From positions 1 to 12,036 of the forward strand of contig JABJDN010000075.1 in NCBI GenBank assembly GCA_018665385.1: a stretch of DNA of 12,036 nt, written 5' to 3'. A program made the translations under genes and the position numbers. The DNA is from Phycisphaerae bacterium. Lineage in GTDB: Bacteria > Planctomycetota > Phycisphaerae > Phycisphaerales > SM1A02. Positions 5,300-12,036 of the stretch are shown here, piece after piece. Every line of letters begins with the position of its first letter. Position 1 is the first letter of the stretch. Under the pieces are notes generated by a model. It was not told the DNA's origin. It ran no database searches and saw only the letters and a list, made by a program, of their open reading frames with translations.

Positions 5300-6017
5300 A
5301 CATGTTTTGTATATCACGCTCTCCAACGCCAAGAAACGTAATGCGCTTGGACTAGAAATGTTTGATGCGCTTGATCTTGCTTTGCTAGAAATCACAGAAG
5401 ATACACAATGCGTATTGCTTCTCGGCGAAGGTGCGGCATTCTGTTCTGGGTTTGATATGAAGGCGTGCGCTGAGAATTTGTCTATTCTTGAAACATATAT
5501 TCTCAGGTTAAGCGCGCTTATTCGATCGCTTCGTAGGTTACCTGTTCCAGTTGTAGCGGGCGCACATGGTGCTGCAATCGCTGGTGGTTGCGCCTTGCTT
5601 ACCGGGTGTGATTTTGTTGTTGGAGAAACCGATGGTAAATATGGATACCCCGTACACCTTATTGGAATTTCACCAGCAGTCACGATTCCAACACTCTTTC
5701 AAAAACTTGGCAAAGGTGCCTCGCGATCGCTTGTCATGAGCGGAGAACTTCTTTCTGGAAGCAAGGCACATTCCGCTGGACTACTGTCGCACCTAGTTAC
5801 AGATGCTGCCGAAGTGCGTTCCGCAGCAACAGCACTCGCTCATACTCTTGCAAGCAAGCCTCCTCGGGCGATACAAGCAACGAAATTATGGCTAAATGAA
5901 CTAGATGGCTCCGACAACGATGCCTTGTTTGATGCGCCTGCAGTACAATCTGCCTCCTCGATAAGCGAAGAAACAATAGAACGATTACGGAAGATTTGGA
6001 ACAAAAACGATGGATAA
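5271..6017 (+). CDS. Crotonase (enoyl-CoA hydratase/isomerase) family protein lacking both hydratase glutamates
   Basis: This is a 248-aa crotonase-fold protein; the family binds acyl-CoA thioesters and stabilises an enolate in an oxyanion hole. The N-terminal strand and KRNAL (about 13-25), the first oxyanion segment GEGAAFCSGFD (52-62) and the second segment HGAAIAGGC (99-107) are clear. The positions equivalent to the two catalytic glutamates of rat enoyl-CoA hydratase appear to be Ala108 (GGCAL instead of GGCEL) and Val128 (YPVHLIGI instead of the usual PE). A plain hydratase reaction is therefore unlikely, and the substrate is unknown. Start 5271 gives a normal N-terminus, but the good AAGGA favours an overlapping mini-ORF at 5261. 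Its last codons overlap the methyltransferase start by 8 bp, so the two are probably translationally coupled. Confidence 0.88.
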   Translation: MQYVTTTSSEHVLYITLSNAKKRNALGLEMFDALDLALLEITEDTQCVLLLGEGAAFCSGFDMKACAENLSILETYILRLSALIRSLRRLPVPVVAGAHGAAIAGGCALLTGCDFVVGETDGKYGYPVHLIGISPAVTIPTLFQKLGKGASRSLVMSGELLSGSKAHSAGLLSHLVTDAAEVRSAATALAHTLASKPPRAIQATKLWLNELDGSDNDALFDAPAVQSASSISEETIERLRKIWNKNDG

Positions 6018-6819
6018 AAACCAAGCAGAATCTGCCTGCCACGACCGCTACTCACCCGCTGCAACTACAGTTGAACCAGCCCTTTGTTGTCCAGTTGACT
6101 ACGATGCAAAATGGCTGAAGGCTATTCCGCAAGAAGTTATTGATTGCGATTACGGGTGCGGTGACCCAAGCAAATACGTACGCGAAGGCGAAACAGTTTT
6201 AGACCTTGGGTCAGGTGCTGGGAAAATTTGTTTTATAGCAAGTCAAGTTGTGGGTGAACACGGAAAAGTAATTGGCGTCGATATGAATGATTCCATGTTA
6301 GAAGTAGCAAATAAATTCGCTCCTGTTGTTGCTGAAACAATTGGTTTTGAAAATGTTGAGTTCCACAAGGGCAATATTACAAACATGCAAGAAATTATTA
6401 ACAACAATGACATTGATGTTGTTGTTTCTAACTGCGTTCTCAATCTAGTTTCGAATATTGACAAACCAAAGTTATTCAGTGAATTATTCCGAGTAACAAA
6501 AGGCGGTGGACGCGCGGTCATTTCAGATATAGTTGCTAGCGAATGTGTTCCAGAAGAAATGCAAAACGACGAACACCTTTGGAGTGGATGCATTTCTGGC
6601 GCAATGAAAGATACGGCATTTGTTGAGGCGTTTGCCGAGGCTGGGTTCGAAGAAATTACCGTTGTGAAACACGAAACGGAACCGTGGCAAACAGTAGGTG
6701 GGATTGAATTTCGATCAATGACGGTGGTTGCATGTAAAGCCGACGCTGATGGCAATACTGATGCTGGGCCAGACCCTGAAGCAGAAGGCGGTTGTTGCGG
6801 CGCAAGCGGTTGCTGTTAA
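6010..6819 (+). CDS. arsM: ArsM-like arsenite S-adenosylmethionine methyltransferase
   Basis: This is a 269-aa cytoplasmic enzyme expected to transfer methyl groups from SAM to trivalent arsenic. The Rossmann SAM site is VLDLGSGAGK (63-72) with the acidic GVDM (89-92). The three cysteines characteristic of ArsM proteins are visible: C74 in KICFIAS, C142 in SNCVLNLV and C194 in WSGCISGA. The upstream YGCGDP (48-53) is also typical. Additional thiols occur as C26-C27 and in a C-terminal tail ending CCGASGCC (262-269), likely to bind metal or arsenite. The gene overlaps the crotonase stop by 8 bp. No arsR-like regulator or arsenic efflux gene is in the window. Other methyltransferases of this subfamily act on unrelated substrates, but the cysteine set makes arsenic the best call. 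Confidence 0.88.
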   Translation: MDKNQAESACHDRYSPAATTVEPALCCPVDYDAKWLKAIPQEVIDCDYGCGDPSKYVREGETVLDLGSGAGKICFIASQVVGEHGKVIGVDMNDSMLEVANKFAPVVAETIGFENVEFHKGNITNMQEIINNNDIDVVVSNCVLNLVSNIDKPKLFSELFRVTKGGGRAVISDIVASECVPEEMQNDEHLWSGCISGAMKDTAFVEAFAEAGFEEITVVKHETEPWQTVGGIEFRSMTVVACKADADGNTDAGPDPEAEGGCCGASGCC

Positions 6820-6848
6820 GCAAAGAGGAAACTACGCAAGAGGTGTAA

Positions 6849-8585
6849 TTACGCGCCTTGCATCGCTTTAGAGGCATCGGCATCTGAAACATCGCTGTGG
6901 CATGCGGCCTTGCCGTTTGATGTATCAACATTGCCCTTCACCTTCGAAGCAAGTTTGTGTACTTCTTCAGGTGTAAGAACACCACGATGCTCAAGAATTT
7001 CTTTTTGCTCAATCGTCAATGCTGCTGAAACTGTTGGTTTGTCCCAAGCATAATTTTCATCTTTGCCTGAAGCAAACTCTTGAATTTCTTTACTGATTCG
7101 AACGCTGCACCAGTCATGACCGCACATTGCACAAAAATCAGTGTCAACATCTAAATCTTCGTCGTGCATAGCGCGAGCGAAATCTGGGTCGAAGCTTAGG
7201 TCGAAATGTTTTTGCCAGTTTAGGGCAGCGCGAGCTTTGGTAAGTTCATCGTCGTTATCCCTTGAGTGCGGAATACCAAGTGCAACATCAGCACTGTGTG
7301 CTGCAATTTTATATGCCACGCATCCTTGTTTTACATCGTCCTTTTTTGGAAGACCAAGGTGCTCCTTCGGTGTCACGTAGCAAAGCATCGCAGCACCATG
7401 ATAGGCAGCAGCTGTGGCACCAATACAACTTGTAATGTGGTCGTACCCTGGGAACATATCGGTAACAAGTGGTCCTAGAACATAAAATGGTGCGCCGTGG
7501 CAAAGGGACCGCTGTAGTTTCATGTTGTATTCAACTTGATCGAACGACACATGACCTGGTCCTTCAACCATAACTTGCACACCTTTTGCCCATGCACGTT
7601 CAGTCAATTCGCCGAGTACTTCTAGTTCTCTAATTTGTGCTTCATCTGTTGCATCTGCCAAACCGCCGGGACGAAGGCCATCTCCTAATGAGAACGAAAC
7701 GTCGTACTTACGCATCAAATCGCAAATGTCGTCGAAGCAGTCATACATTGGATTCTGCCCGCCATGATGAATCATCCACTTCGCAAGAAGTGAGCCACCA
7801 CGAGAGACGATGCCAATAAGCCTGTCCTTAATGTATGGAATATGTTCGTGTAATACACCGGCGTGAATGGTGAAGTAATCAACTCCTTGCTCTGCTTGGT
7901 TAAGCAGTTCATCCATAATCATGGTGCGCGTTAAATCTTCGATTTTGCTATCCATAATCATGGAATAAATTGGGACGGTCCCGATCGGAACTGTTGAGTC
8001 TTTTAGGATTGCTGAGCGACACGCGTTCAAATCACCACCTGTTGATAAATCCATCACCGTGTCAGCACCCCACTTTACTGACCAATGTAACTTTTCAAGT
8101 TCTTCGTCCATGCCTGAAGATACGGGCGAAGCGCCCATGTTGGCGTTTACTTTTGTTAATGAGGCACGGCCAATCGCCATCGGGTCAAGTCCTTTTTCAA
8201 GGTGCTTGATATTCGCAGGAATAATAAGCCGACCTGCTGCGATTTCGTCCCTAATTTGTTCTGCTGTTAAATGCGGTTCGCGCTCTGCGACTCGTTTCAT
8301 TTCTTTCGTCACGACGCCTAGACGTGCAAACTCTAATTGGGTTACAGCAGTTTCAAGTGTCGTTCCAACGCTTCCGGGTTCTGGCATAAAATCCCATGCT
8401 GTTTTTGTAGAAACAGGCGGCATTCCAGGAGTGTCGGGTGAGCTGAATGTGGTGGGACCACCAACATTCGCTTCTAAAGCAAAACTACCGGGGGCAGTAC
8501 CCTGCTCTTGTGAGGATGGGTTGGCAGCCCCGCGCATTGGTAATTTGTGTTCCCGAAGTCCGACATTTGTTTGGGTATCTTTCAT
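6849..8585 (-). CDS. thiC: Phosphomethylpyrimidine synthase ThiC
   Basis: This radical-SAM enzyme converts aminoimidazole ribotide into hydroxymethylpyrimidine phosphate for thiamine synthesis. From the ATG at 8585 it has 578 residues. The family segments TKVNANMG, DLSTGGDL, TIHAGV, SLGDGLRPG, EGPGHV and LGPLVTD occur in order, and the C-terminal CAMCGHDWC (about 485-493) is the CX2CX4C cluster motif. An in-frame ATG at 8615 would add ten residues but leave only 8 bp to the divergent gene. Neither start has a Shine-Dalgarno; TACAAT at 8598-8593 would put transcription start almost on the 8585 ATG. No thiamine-pyrophosphate riboswitch fits or is visible upstream. It converges on arsM with a 29-bp gap and no terminator. 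No other thi gene is present in the window. Confidence 0.97.
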   Translation of the reverse strand: MKDTQTNVGLREHKLPMRGAANPSSQEQGTAPGSFALEANVGGPTTFSSPDTPGMPPVSTKTAWDFMPEPGSVGTTLETAVTQLEFARLGVVTKEMKRVAEREPHLTAEQIRDEIAAGRLIIPANIKHLEKGLDPMAIGRASLTKVNANMGASPVSSGMDEELEKLHWSVKWGADTVMDLSTGGDLNACRSAILKDSTVPIGTVPIYSMIMDSKIEDLTRTMIMDELLNQAEQGVDYFTIHAGVLHEHIPYIKDRLIGIVSRGGSLLAKWMIHHGGQNPMYDCFDDICDLMRKYDVSFSLGDGLRPGGLADATDEAQIRELEVLGELTERAWAKGVQVMVEGPGHVSFDQVEYNMKLQRSLCHGAPFYVLGPLVTDMFPGYDHITSCIGATAAAYHGAAMLCYVTPKEHLGLPKKDDVKQGCVAYKIAAHSADVALGIPHSRDNDDELTKARAALNWQKHFDLSFDPDFARAMHDEDLDVDTDFCAMCGHDWCSVRISKEIQEFASGKDENYAWDKPTVSAALTIEQKEILEHRGVLTPEEVHKLASKVKGNVDTSNGKAACHSDVSDADASKAMQGA

Positions 8586-8592
8586 ACTCGCT

Positions 8593-8612
8593 ATTGTACC
8601 GTAGGTTACAAT
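8593..8612. promoter_or_regulatory. Dyad with TACAAT boxes facing both thiC and the lipoprotein gene
   Basis: ATTGTA (8593-8598) and TACAAT (8607-8612) form an inverted repeat with 8 bases between, extended inward by CC/GG. Read outward, each arm is a TACAAT -10-like box: minus strand for thiC, plus strand for the gene at 8624. Expected starts fall at about 8586 and 8619, giving transcripts with almost no leader, which fits the lack of Shine-Dalgarno sequences. No clear -35 boxes are seen, so this is tentative. Confidence 0.35.
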
Positions 8613-8623
8613 CATGCTTGTAG

Positions 8624-9379
8624 ATGGTACGTATCTGTTTCATAGCATTATTTTTACTCTCTGGATGCAGGGCTACGCAGGTCGTATCCCTTAACGAGGT
8701 CGCCCTCGCTACAACTGGCCCAGTCGGTGTTTATGTGCAATCGTTTGGTGGCTCTGTAAGCATAATCGCTGACCCTACAGTTCTGGGCACAATCGTAAGT
8801 GCTAATCAACACGAAGAAGGCGTTGGGGCAGTCCCGGTTGCTCGTCTATATATGGAGTGTTCCACGTTTATAGAAAACGGACCACTTGGAGAAGTTATAC
8901 ATGTCAACGCCGTCTGCGATAACGACCCCCTCCATTTAGTTACCGCAAACATCGTCGTACGCGCTCAGGATATTCATGGAGTCACTGTTTTAAATAGATC
9001 TGGCGACATCATTGTGCAAGGCGCTTCGGGTCCCTTGCATATAGAAACAAGCGATGGCAGTGTACGCGTTGTCACTCCACTTGTCATGAACGAAGATGTG
9101 CTCATCGAGAATCGTCGTGGCGATATTATTTATCGTGTTCGAAGTGAATCTTCAGGTTTGATAGACGCAACTGCAATTGGCGGCGAAGCAACACTTGATT
9201 TGCGCCAGGGAAACGCAGTCATTTTACACGGCTCAACAGGCGATAGACTGAAAGCTCAATTCAACGACGGCGTGAATCCATTGGTTATGCGTACGTTTCA
9301 AGGTGACATACGAATACATGTCAACCCAGACCCAATTGGTAGCGAGCCTCTCTTCTCTACGGATTGGATTTCTTGGTAA
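8624..9379 (+). CDS. Lipoprotein with GDI-type beta-strand repeats
   Basis: This is a 251-aa exported lipoprotein of unknown role. Residues 1-15 (MVRICFIALFLLSGC) form a short signal with lipobox LSGC, so C15 would be lipidated. R16 at position +2 is not the aspartate inner-membrane retention signal, favouring the outer membrane. The body is nearly all beta-strand, with recurring GDI units (SGDIIVQG about 126-133, RGDIIYRV about 165-172, QGDIRIHV about 226-233), resembling the DUF4097-type or adhesin-like beta-helix domains. That resemblance is from pattern only. The ATG at 8624 is fixed by the signal peptide. rlmE follows 4 bp after the stop, indicating one transcript. Confidence 0.78.
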   Translation: MVRICFIALFLLSGCRATQVVSLNEVALATTGPVGVYVQSFGGSVSIIADPTVLGTIVSANQHEEGVGAVPVARLYMECSTFIENGPLGEVIHVNAVCDNDPLHLVTANIVVRAQDIHGVTVLNRSGDIIVQGASGPLHIETSDGSVRVVTPLVMNEDVLIENRRGDIIYRVRSESSGLIDATAIGGEATLDLRQGNAVILHGSTGDRLKAQFNDGVNPLVMRTFQGDIRIHVNPDPIGSEPLFSTDWISW

Positions 9380-9383
9380 ACCA

Positions 9384-10028
9384 ATGGCTGCGCAACGAGA
9401 ACTTCATGATTTCTTTTTCAAAGAAGCAAAACGCAAGGGCTACCGAAGTCGCGCCGCATACAAGCTGACTGAAATTGATGACAAGAAACACGTCTTAAAA
9501 AAACGTGATGTTGTACTTGATTTAGGTTGTGCGCCAGGAAGTTGGTTACAAGTTATTTCTCAACGGATTGGCCCACGCGGGAAAGCCATTGGGGTTGATT
9601 TAAAGGCAATTGATCAAACAAACTTGCTAGAAAATGTTGTGACCATACAAGAAGATGTAACTGCGCTTACTCCTGACACGTTTGGCGGTGATTTGTTTGA
9701 TGTTCTATTGAGCGATATGGCGCCAAACACGACTGGCGTCCGCACAACTGATCACTACGGTTCGGTTCGGTTATGCCATTGTGCTCTGGACCTTGCAACA
9801 ACATTGCTTAAAACTCATGGTAATCTAGTCATGAAAGTTCTTGAAGGCGAAGCGTACCCCGAACTACTCGACAGGTGTTCTCAGATGTTTGCGCAATCAA
9901 AGGGTTTTAAACCCAAAGCGTCCAGAGCAATATCGACTGAAATGTTTGTGGTCTGCCTTGATAGAAATGAAGAATTGCAACCACCAATGCAAATTGCGCC
10001 AGCACCACCCGCTCGCGGCTGGCAATAA
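9384..10028 (+). CDS. rlmE: 23S rRNA 2'-O-ribose methyltransferase RlmE (RrmJ/FtsJ)
   Basis: This is a 214-aa SAM-dependent enzyme that methylates the 2'-OH of a uridine in the A-loop of 23S rRNA (U2552 in E. coli numbering). It starts with the typical RlmE N-terminus and GYRSRAAYKL (19-28). The SAM motif LDLGCAPGSW (45-54) is followed by VDLK (71-74) and LLSDMAPNTTG (108-118). The catalytic K-D-K-E tetrad is readable as K27, D111, K151 (VMKVLEGE) and E186 (STEMF). The frame is open upstream, but the ATG at 9384 matches the family N-terminus and lies 4 bp after the lipoprotein stop, so translational coupling is likely. A proline-rich tail (about 200-214) is slightly longer than usual. Confidence 0.95.
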   Translation: MAAQRELHDFFFKEAKRKGYRSRAAYKLTEIDDKKHVLKKRDVVLDLGCAPGSWLQVISQRIGPRGKAIGVDLKAIDQTNLLENVVTIQEDVTALTPDTFGGDLFDVLLSDMAPNTTGVRTTDHYGSVRLCHCALDLATTLLKTHGNLVMKVLEGEAYPELLDRCSQMFAQSKGFKPKASRAISTEMFVVCLDRNEELQPPMQIAPAPPARGWQ

Positions 10029-10296
10029 AGGGTCTGGTCAGCAAAGGCAGGGTGCAAAAGTAATTCGTCTACGCGACTTCTATGTCAATGCGACGCCATA
10101 CTGGATATAACAAAGGACTTGGCCCTTCTGTAAGAAATACATGTACCACAATGTGAGTGTGAAAAACTACGAATATTTCTACCTTGGTGTGACTCTCCCT
10201 CTTTCAAAACCGTCGGTAATGATGACTTTACAAATGTAGCTACAACTCCACGGAAGGGCAGTCACGAAGAACTCTCATCGAGTACCAATGAGCCTT
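10029..10296. other. Convergent intergenic region with no convincing gene
   Basis: These 268 bp separate the stops of rlmE (plus) and the oxidoreductase gene (minus). I see no tRNA, no intrinsic terminator and no ORF with a credible start. The +1 frame of the rlmE end stays open to a stop at 10108-10110 and reads a plausible tail (GAKVIRLRDFYVN), which might be a remnant. A perfect 10-bp palindrome, TGTAGCTACA, lies at 10235-10244. The first 80 bp retain coding-like composition, the rest looks non-coding. Confidence 0.5.
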
Positions 10297-11313
10297 TTAA
10301 AGCATTCTTGCGCCGGAAGCAGTCGCTTGTTCCATAATGCGCTCGGCGGTTCTAATTGCCATTGAGCCAGCTTCTGCATCGATGTATGGTTTTTCACCAG
10401 TGCGGACACTGTGCAAGAAATCTTTTGCTTGCAAAGTCAATGCATCTTCGTCGCCAACAACAGGCTCTTCCACTTCCACCAAATCAACATAATCAATTGA
10501 TGACAAATCTTCGCCAGCAGCAAGACGAGTTCGTAAGTCAAGCAATTGTTCTTCGTTTGCAATTTTGCGTACCATCGTTACTGATTTGTTCACAAAATCT
10601 GCAGAGACATAGGAATCTTCGCTGATAATTCGAAGTTTTCGCTCCGTTTTTAATCCAAGACGGCTTGCCGTTACATTCGCAGTGCACCCGTTAAATTCAA
10701 GGCGAGCGTTGCACATGTCTTCTGCTTCGCCCATCACACTTACGGCATTTGCATGAATATCTGTTGGCTCTTTCCCGGTAAGCATAGTAAGCAAGTCAAG
10801 GTCGTGAATCATCATGTCAAGCACAACACCAACATCAGTACTTCTAAATGTCATTGGACTAATACGTACCATTTCAATAAAACGTGGTTTTAAATTTTCA
10901 ATCGAAGCCACTGCTCGCATAACCGGGTCGTACCGAACGACGTGTCCAACTTGCAATACCGCACTTCCAGTTTCAGCCGCATCTGCAATAGCGTTTGCAA
11001 CTTCTGCTGTTGGAGCCAATGGCTTTTCGATAAGACAACCTATGCCTCGCTCTAACAAAGGTTCCGCTACTTCAAGATGGTATATAGTCGGAGTGGCAAT
11101 TGTTACAGCGTCGACGCCAGCATCTATCAATTCTTCAACTGTTGCGAACGCCTTGCCACCCCACTCTTCCACAATATCATTGCGTCGTTCTTCGCTTTGA
11201 TCAACAACACCGACGAACTCGATATCGTCCATTTGAGAATAAATACGAGCATGGTGCTGGCCCATTCGACCAACGCCTACTACAGCGCAACGCAAAGTTT
11301 TAGTTTCAGTCAT
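10297..11313 (-). CDS. Gfo/Idh/MocA family NAD(P)-dependent oxidoreductase
   Basis: This is a 338-aa cytoplasmic dehydrogenase of the family acting on sugars, inositols and nucleotide sugars. The N-terminal Rossmann domain shows GVGRMG (13-18), an acidic end of beta-2 (VVDQS, D38), the ATPTIYH segment (73-79) and the conserved EKPLA (96-100) with the family lysine K97. The C-terminal alpha/beta domain has GHVVRYDP (123-130) and MIHDLDLL (168-175), where H170 is the likely catalytic or substrate-binding histidine. The substrate cannot be read from sequence; a UDP-sugar dehydrogenase is one possibility. The start at 11313 has only a weak AGGTAG 11 bases before it. A membrane-protein gene ends 27 bp upstream on the same strand, suggesting one operon. 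Confidence 0.93.
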   Translation of the reverse strand: MTETKTLRCAVVGVGRMGQHHARIYSQMDDIEFVGVVDQSEERRNDIVEEWGGKAFATVEELIDAGVDAVTIATPTIYHLEVAEPLLERGIGCLIEKPLAPTAEVANAIADAAETGSAVLQVGHVVRYDPVMRAVASIENLKPRFIEMVRISPMTFRSTDVGVVLDMMIHDLDLLTMLTGKEPTDIHANAVSVMGEAEDMCNARLEFNGCTANVTASRLGLKTERKLRIISEDSYVSADFVNKSVTMVRKIANEEQLLDLRTRLAAGEDLSSIDYVDLVEVEEPVVGDEDALTLQAKDFLHSVRTGEKPYIDAEAGSMAIRTAERIMEQATASGARML

Positions 11314-11340
11314 AGGGGTATTCTACCTACTCCACTGCGA

Positions 11341-12030
11341 TTACAGCCATCGGGTGTGCTCGTGCTCTTTTATTTTTTTGTTGATGCGTTCCTGCCGGCC
11401 CTCTAAGCCATCATCGTATTCCAGTGACCAGATTGCGTCGTTGGAAATTTCTAGTAACCCTCGAGCAAACAGCGAAACGCACCAGAGCCACGGACCCATA
11501 AGCACAAAAATATACGCTGCAAACAGGAAACTAATGCCGCCCAAATTTACCGCAGCAAAATGTTTCCACGGAAGAACAAATACGAATAGTCCTAAGGTAA
11601 CTGTCGCGATTGCAAAAGTATTACATCGCTTTGCTGCACAATCTAGTTGTAATCGCAACGCAAGGTCATGTATCCAGAATGCGATGCCTGCCAAACCTAT
11701 GCCCGCAACAGCGTGCAATATTAAAATGAGTGGGAAGTGTTTCAAATTGCCACCAAGCGTGTACTCTTCAAATGGCACATGGAACATAAGCCACAACACA
11801 TATCCAATAGGCCAACACCACTGTGTGGTGGGAGCAAGTTTTCTAATCCACGTATACATCGGGGGCATAGCCGCATCTGCACTTGATGGCATCATGCCAA
11901 TGACGACAGTGGGCCAGAAAATTGAAAGGACTCCTAGTGCCAATCGGTACAAACCGATTGGAATAATTGCAAACGTTACTAATAACTGCAGTATCAATAC
12001 AGTGAAAGCAAAAATTGCGCCAAGTTTCAT
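11341..12030 (-). CDS. Multi-pass membrane protein, unknown function, possibly 5'-incomplete
   Basis: This is a 229-aa protein that I do not recognise. About five or six hydrophobic helices (about 5-25, 27-47, 71-86, 99-122, 138-156 and 161-187) precede a charged C-terminal tail (about 200-229, ending KKIKEHEHTRWL) that is probably cytoplasmic. Aromatic residues and prolines are frequent around 36-80. The ATG at 12030 puts a hydrophobic segment at the N-terminus, but only six more bases remain in the window and the frame is open to the edge, so the true start may lie outside. The Gfo/Idh/MocA gene follows after 27 bp, so the two are likely cotranscribed; no shared function can be inferred. 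Confidence 0.7.
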   Translation of the reverse strand: MKLGAIFAFTVLILQLLVTFAIIPIGLYRLALGVLSIFWPTVVIGMMPSSADAAMPPMYTWIRKLAPTTQWCWPIGYVLWLMFHVPFEEYTLGGNLKHFPLILILHAVAGIGLAGIAFWIHDLALRLQLDCAAKRCNTFAIATVTLGLFVFVLPWKHFAAVNLGGISFLFAAYIFVLMGPWLWCVSLFARGLLEISNDAIWSLEYDDGLEGRQERINKKIKEHEHTRWL

Positions 12031-12036
12031 CCAATA

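Noticed and set aside
5719..5732. CGCGATCGC in the crotonase gene as a HIP1-type repeat.
   Set aside because: It occurs once here and inside coding sequence, so there is no evidence of a repeated element.
10122..10259. GCCCTTC (10122-10128) and GAAGGGC (10253-10259) as the closing stem of a structured RNA in the convergent gap.
   Set aside because: The stem is only 7 bp with 124 bases between the arms, and no conserved RNA-family motif or internal pairing supports it.
11940..11961. Perfect 9-bp inverted repeat (CCAATCGGT, 4-base loop, ACCGATTGG) inside the right-edge membrane-protein gene.
   Set aside because: It lies in uninterrupted coding sequence with no T-run. One such repeat in 12 kb is not far from chance once loop lengths are allowed to vary.

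Overview
The window looks like a housekeeping stretch of a Gram-negative bacterial chromosome with moderately low GC. It carries an outer-membrane beta-barrel candidate, a lipoprotein with a clean lipobox, and core genes for thymidylate kinase, ThiC and the 23S rRNA methyltransferase RlmE. Most start codons lack a recognisable Shine-Dalgarno sequence, several divergent gene pairs are separated by 8-38 bp, and genes abut or overlap. A marine planctomycete-like or similar streamlined bacterium would fit, but this is an impression; no 16S or other phylogenetic marker was analysed. I see no tRNA, rRNA, CRISPR array, insertion sequence or phage gene.

Left (1-2478). The minus strand has the first ten codons of a gene with a strong ribosome binding site, preceded by a leader with two overlapping, mutually exclusive hairpins. 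Upstream of it on the same strand lie thymidylate kinase (tmk) and a small multi-pass membrane protein. Diverging from the membrane protein, with a 31-bp gap centred on a GGTAC palindrome, is a DUF481-like outer-membrane protein on the plus strand.

Centre (2479-6819). A UbiB/AarF-family kinase-like protein on the minus strand ends on the base next to the DUF481 stop. From its divergent promoter region the plus strand runs: a small unrecognised ORF, an intrinsic terminator, an unrecognised 211-aa soluble protein, a perfect hairpin plus a second intrinsic terminator, and a crotonase-family protein overlapping an ArsM-like arsenite methyltransferase by 8 bp. Both terminators sit immediately in front of the next gene, so read-through or attenuation may matter.

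Right (6849-12036). thiC (minus) diverges from a lipoprotein with GDI-type beta-strand repeats (plus); their starts share a small dyad with TACAAT on both strands. rlmE follows the lipoprotein after 4 bp. A 268-bp convergent gap with no convincing gene separates rlmE from a Gfo/Idh/MocA oxidoreductase, which follows a multi-pass membrane protein on the minus strand that runs to the right edge.

No complete new biological system is evident. The points most worth a second look are local: the leader at 63-110, the glycine-bearing loop in the UbiB-like protein, the terminator-then-gene junctions, the crotonase lacking both usual glutamates with an overlapping mini-ORF, and the symmetric thiC/lipoprotein start region.
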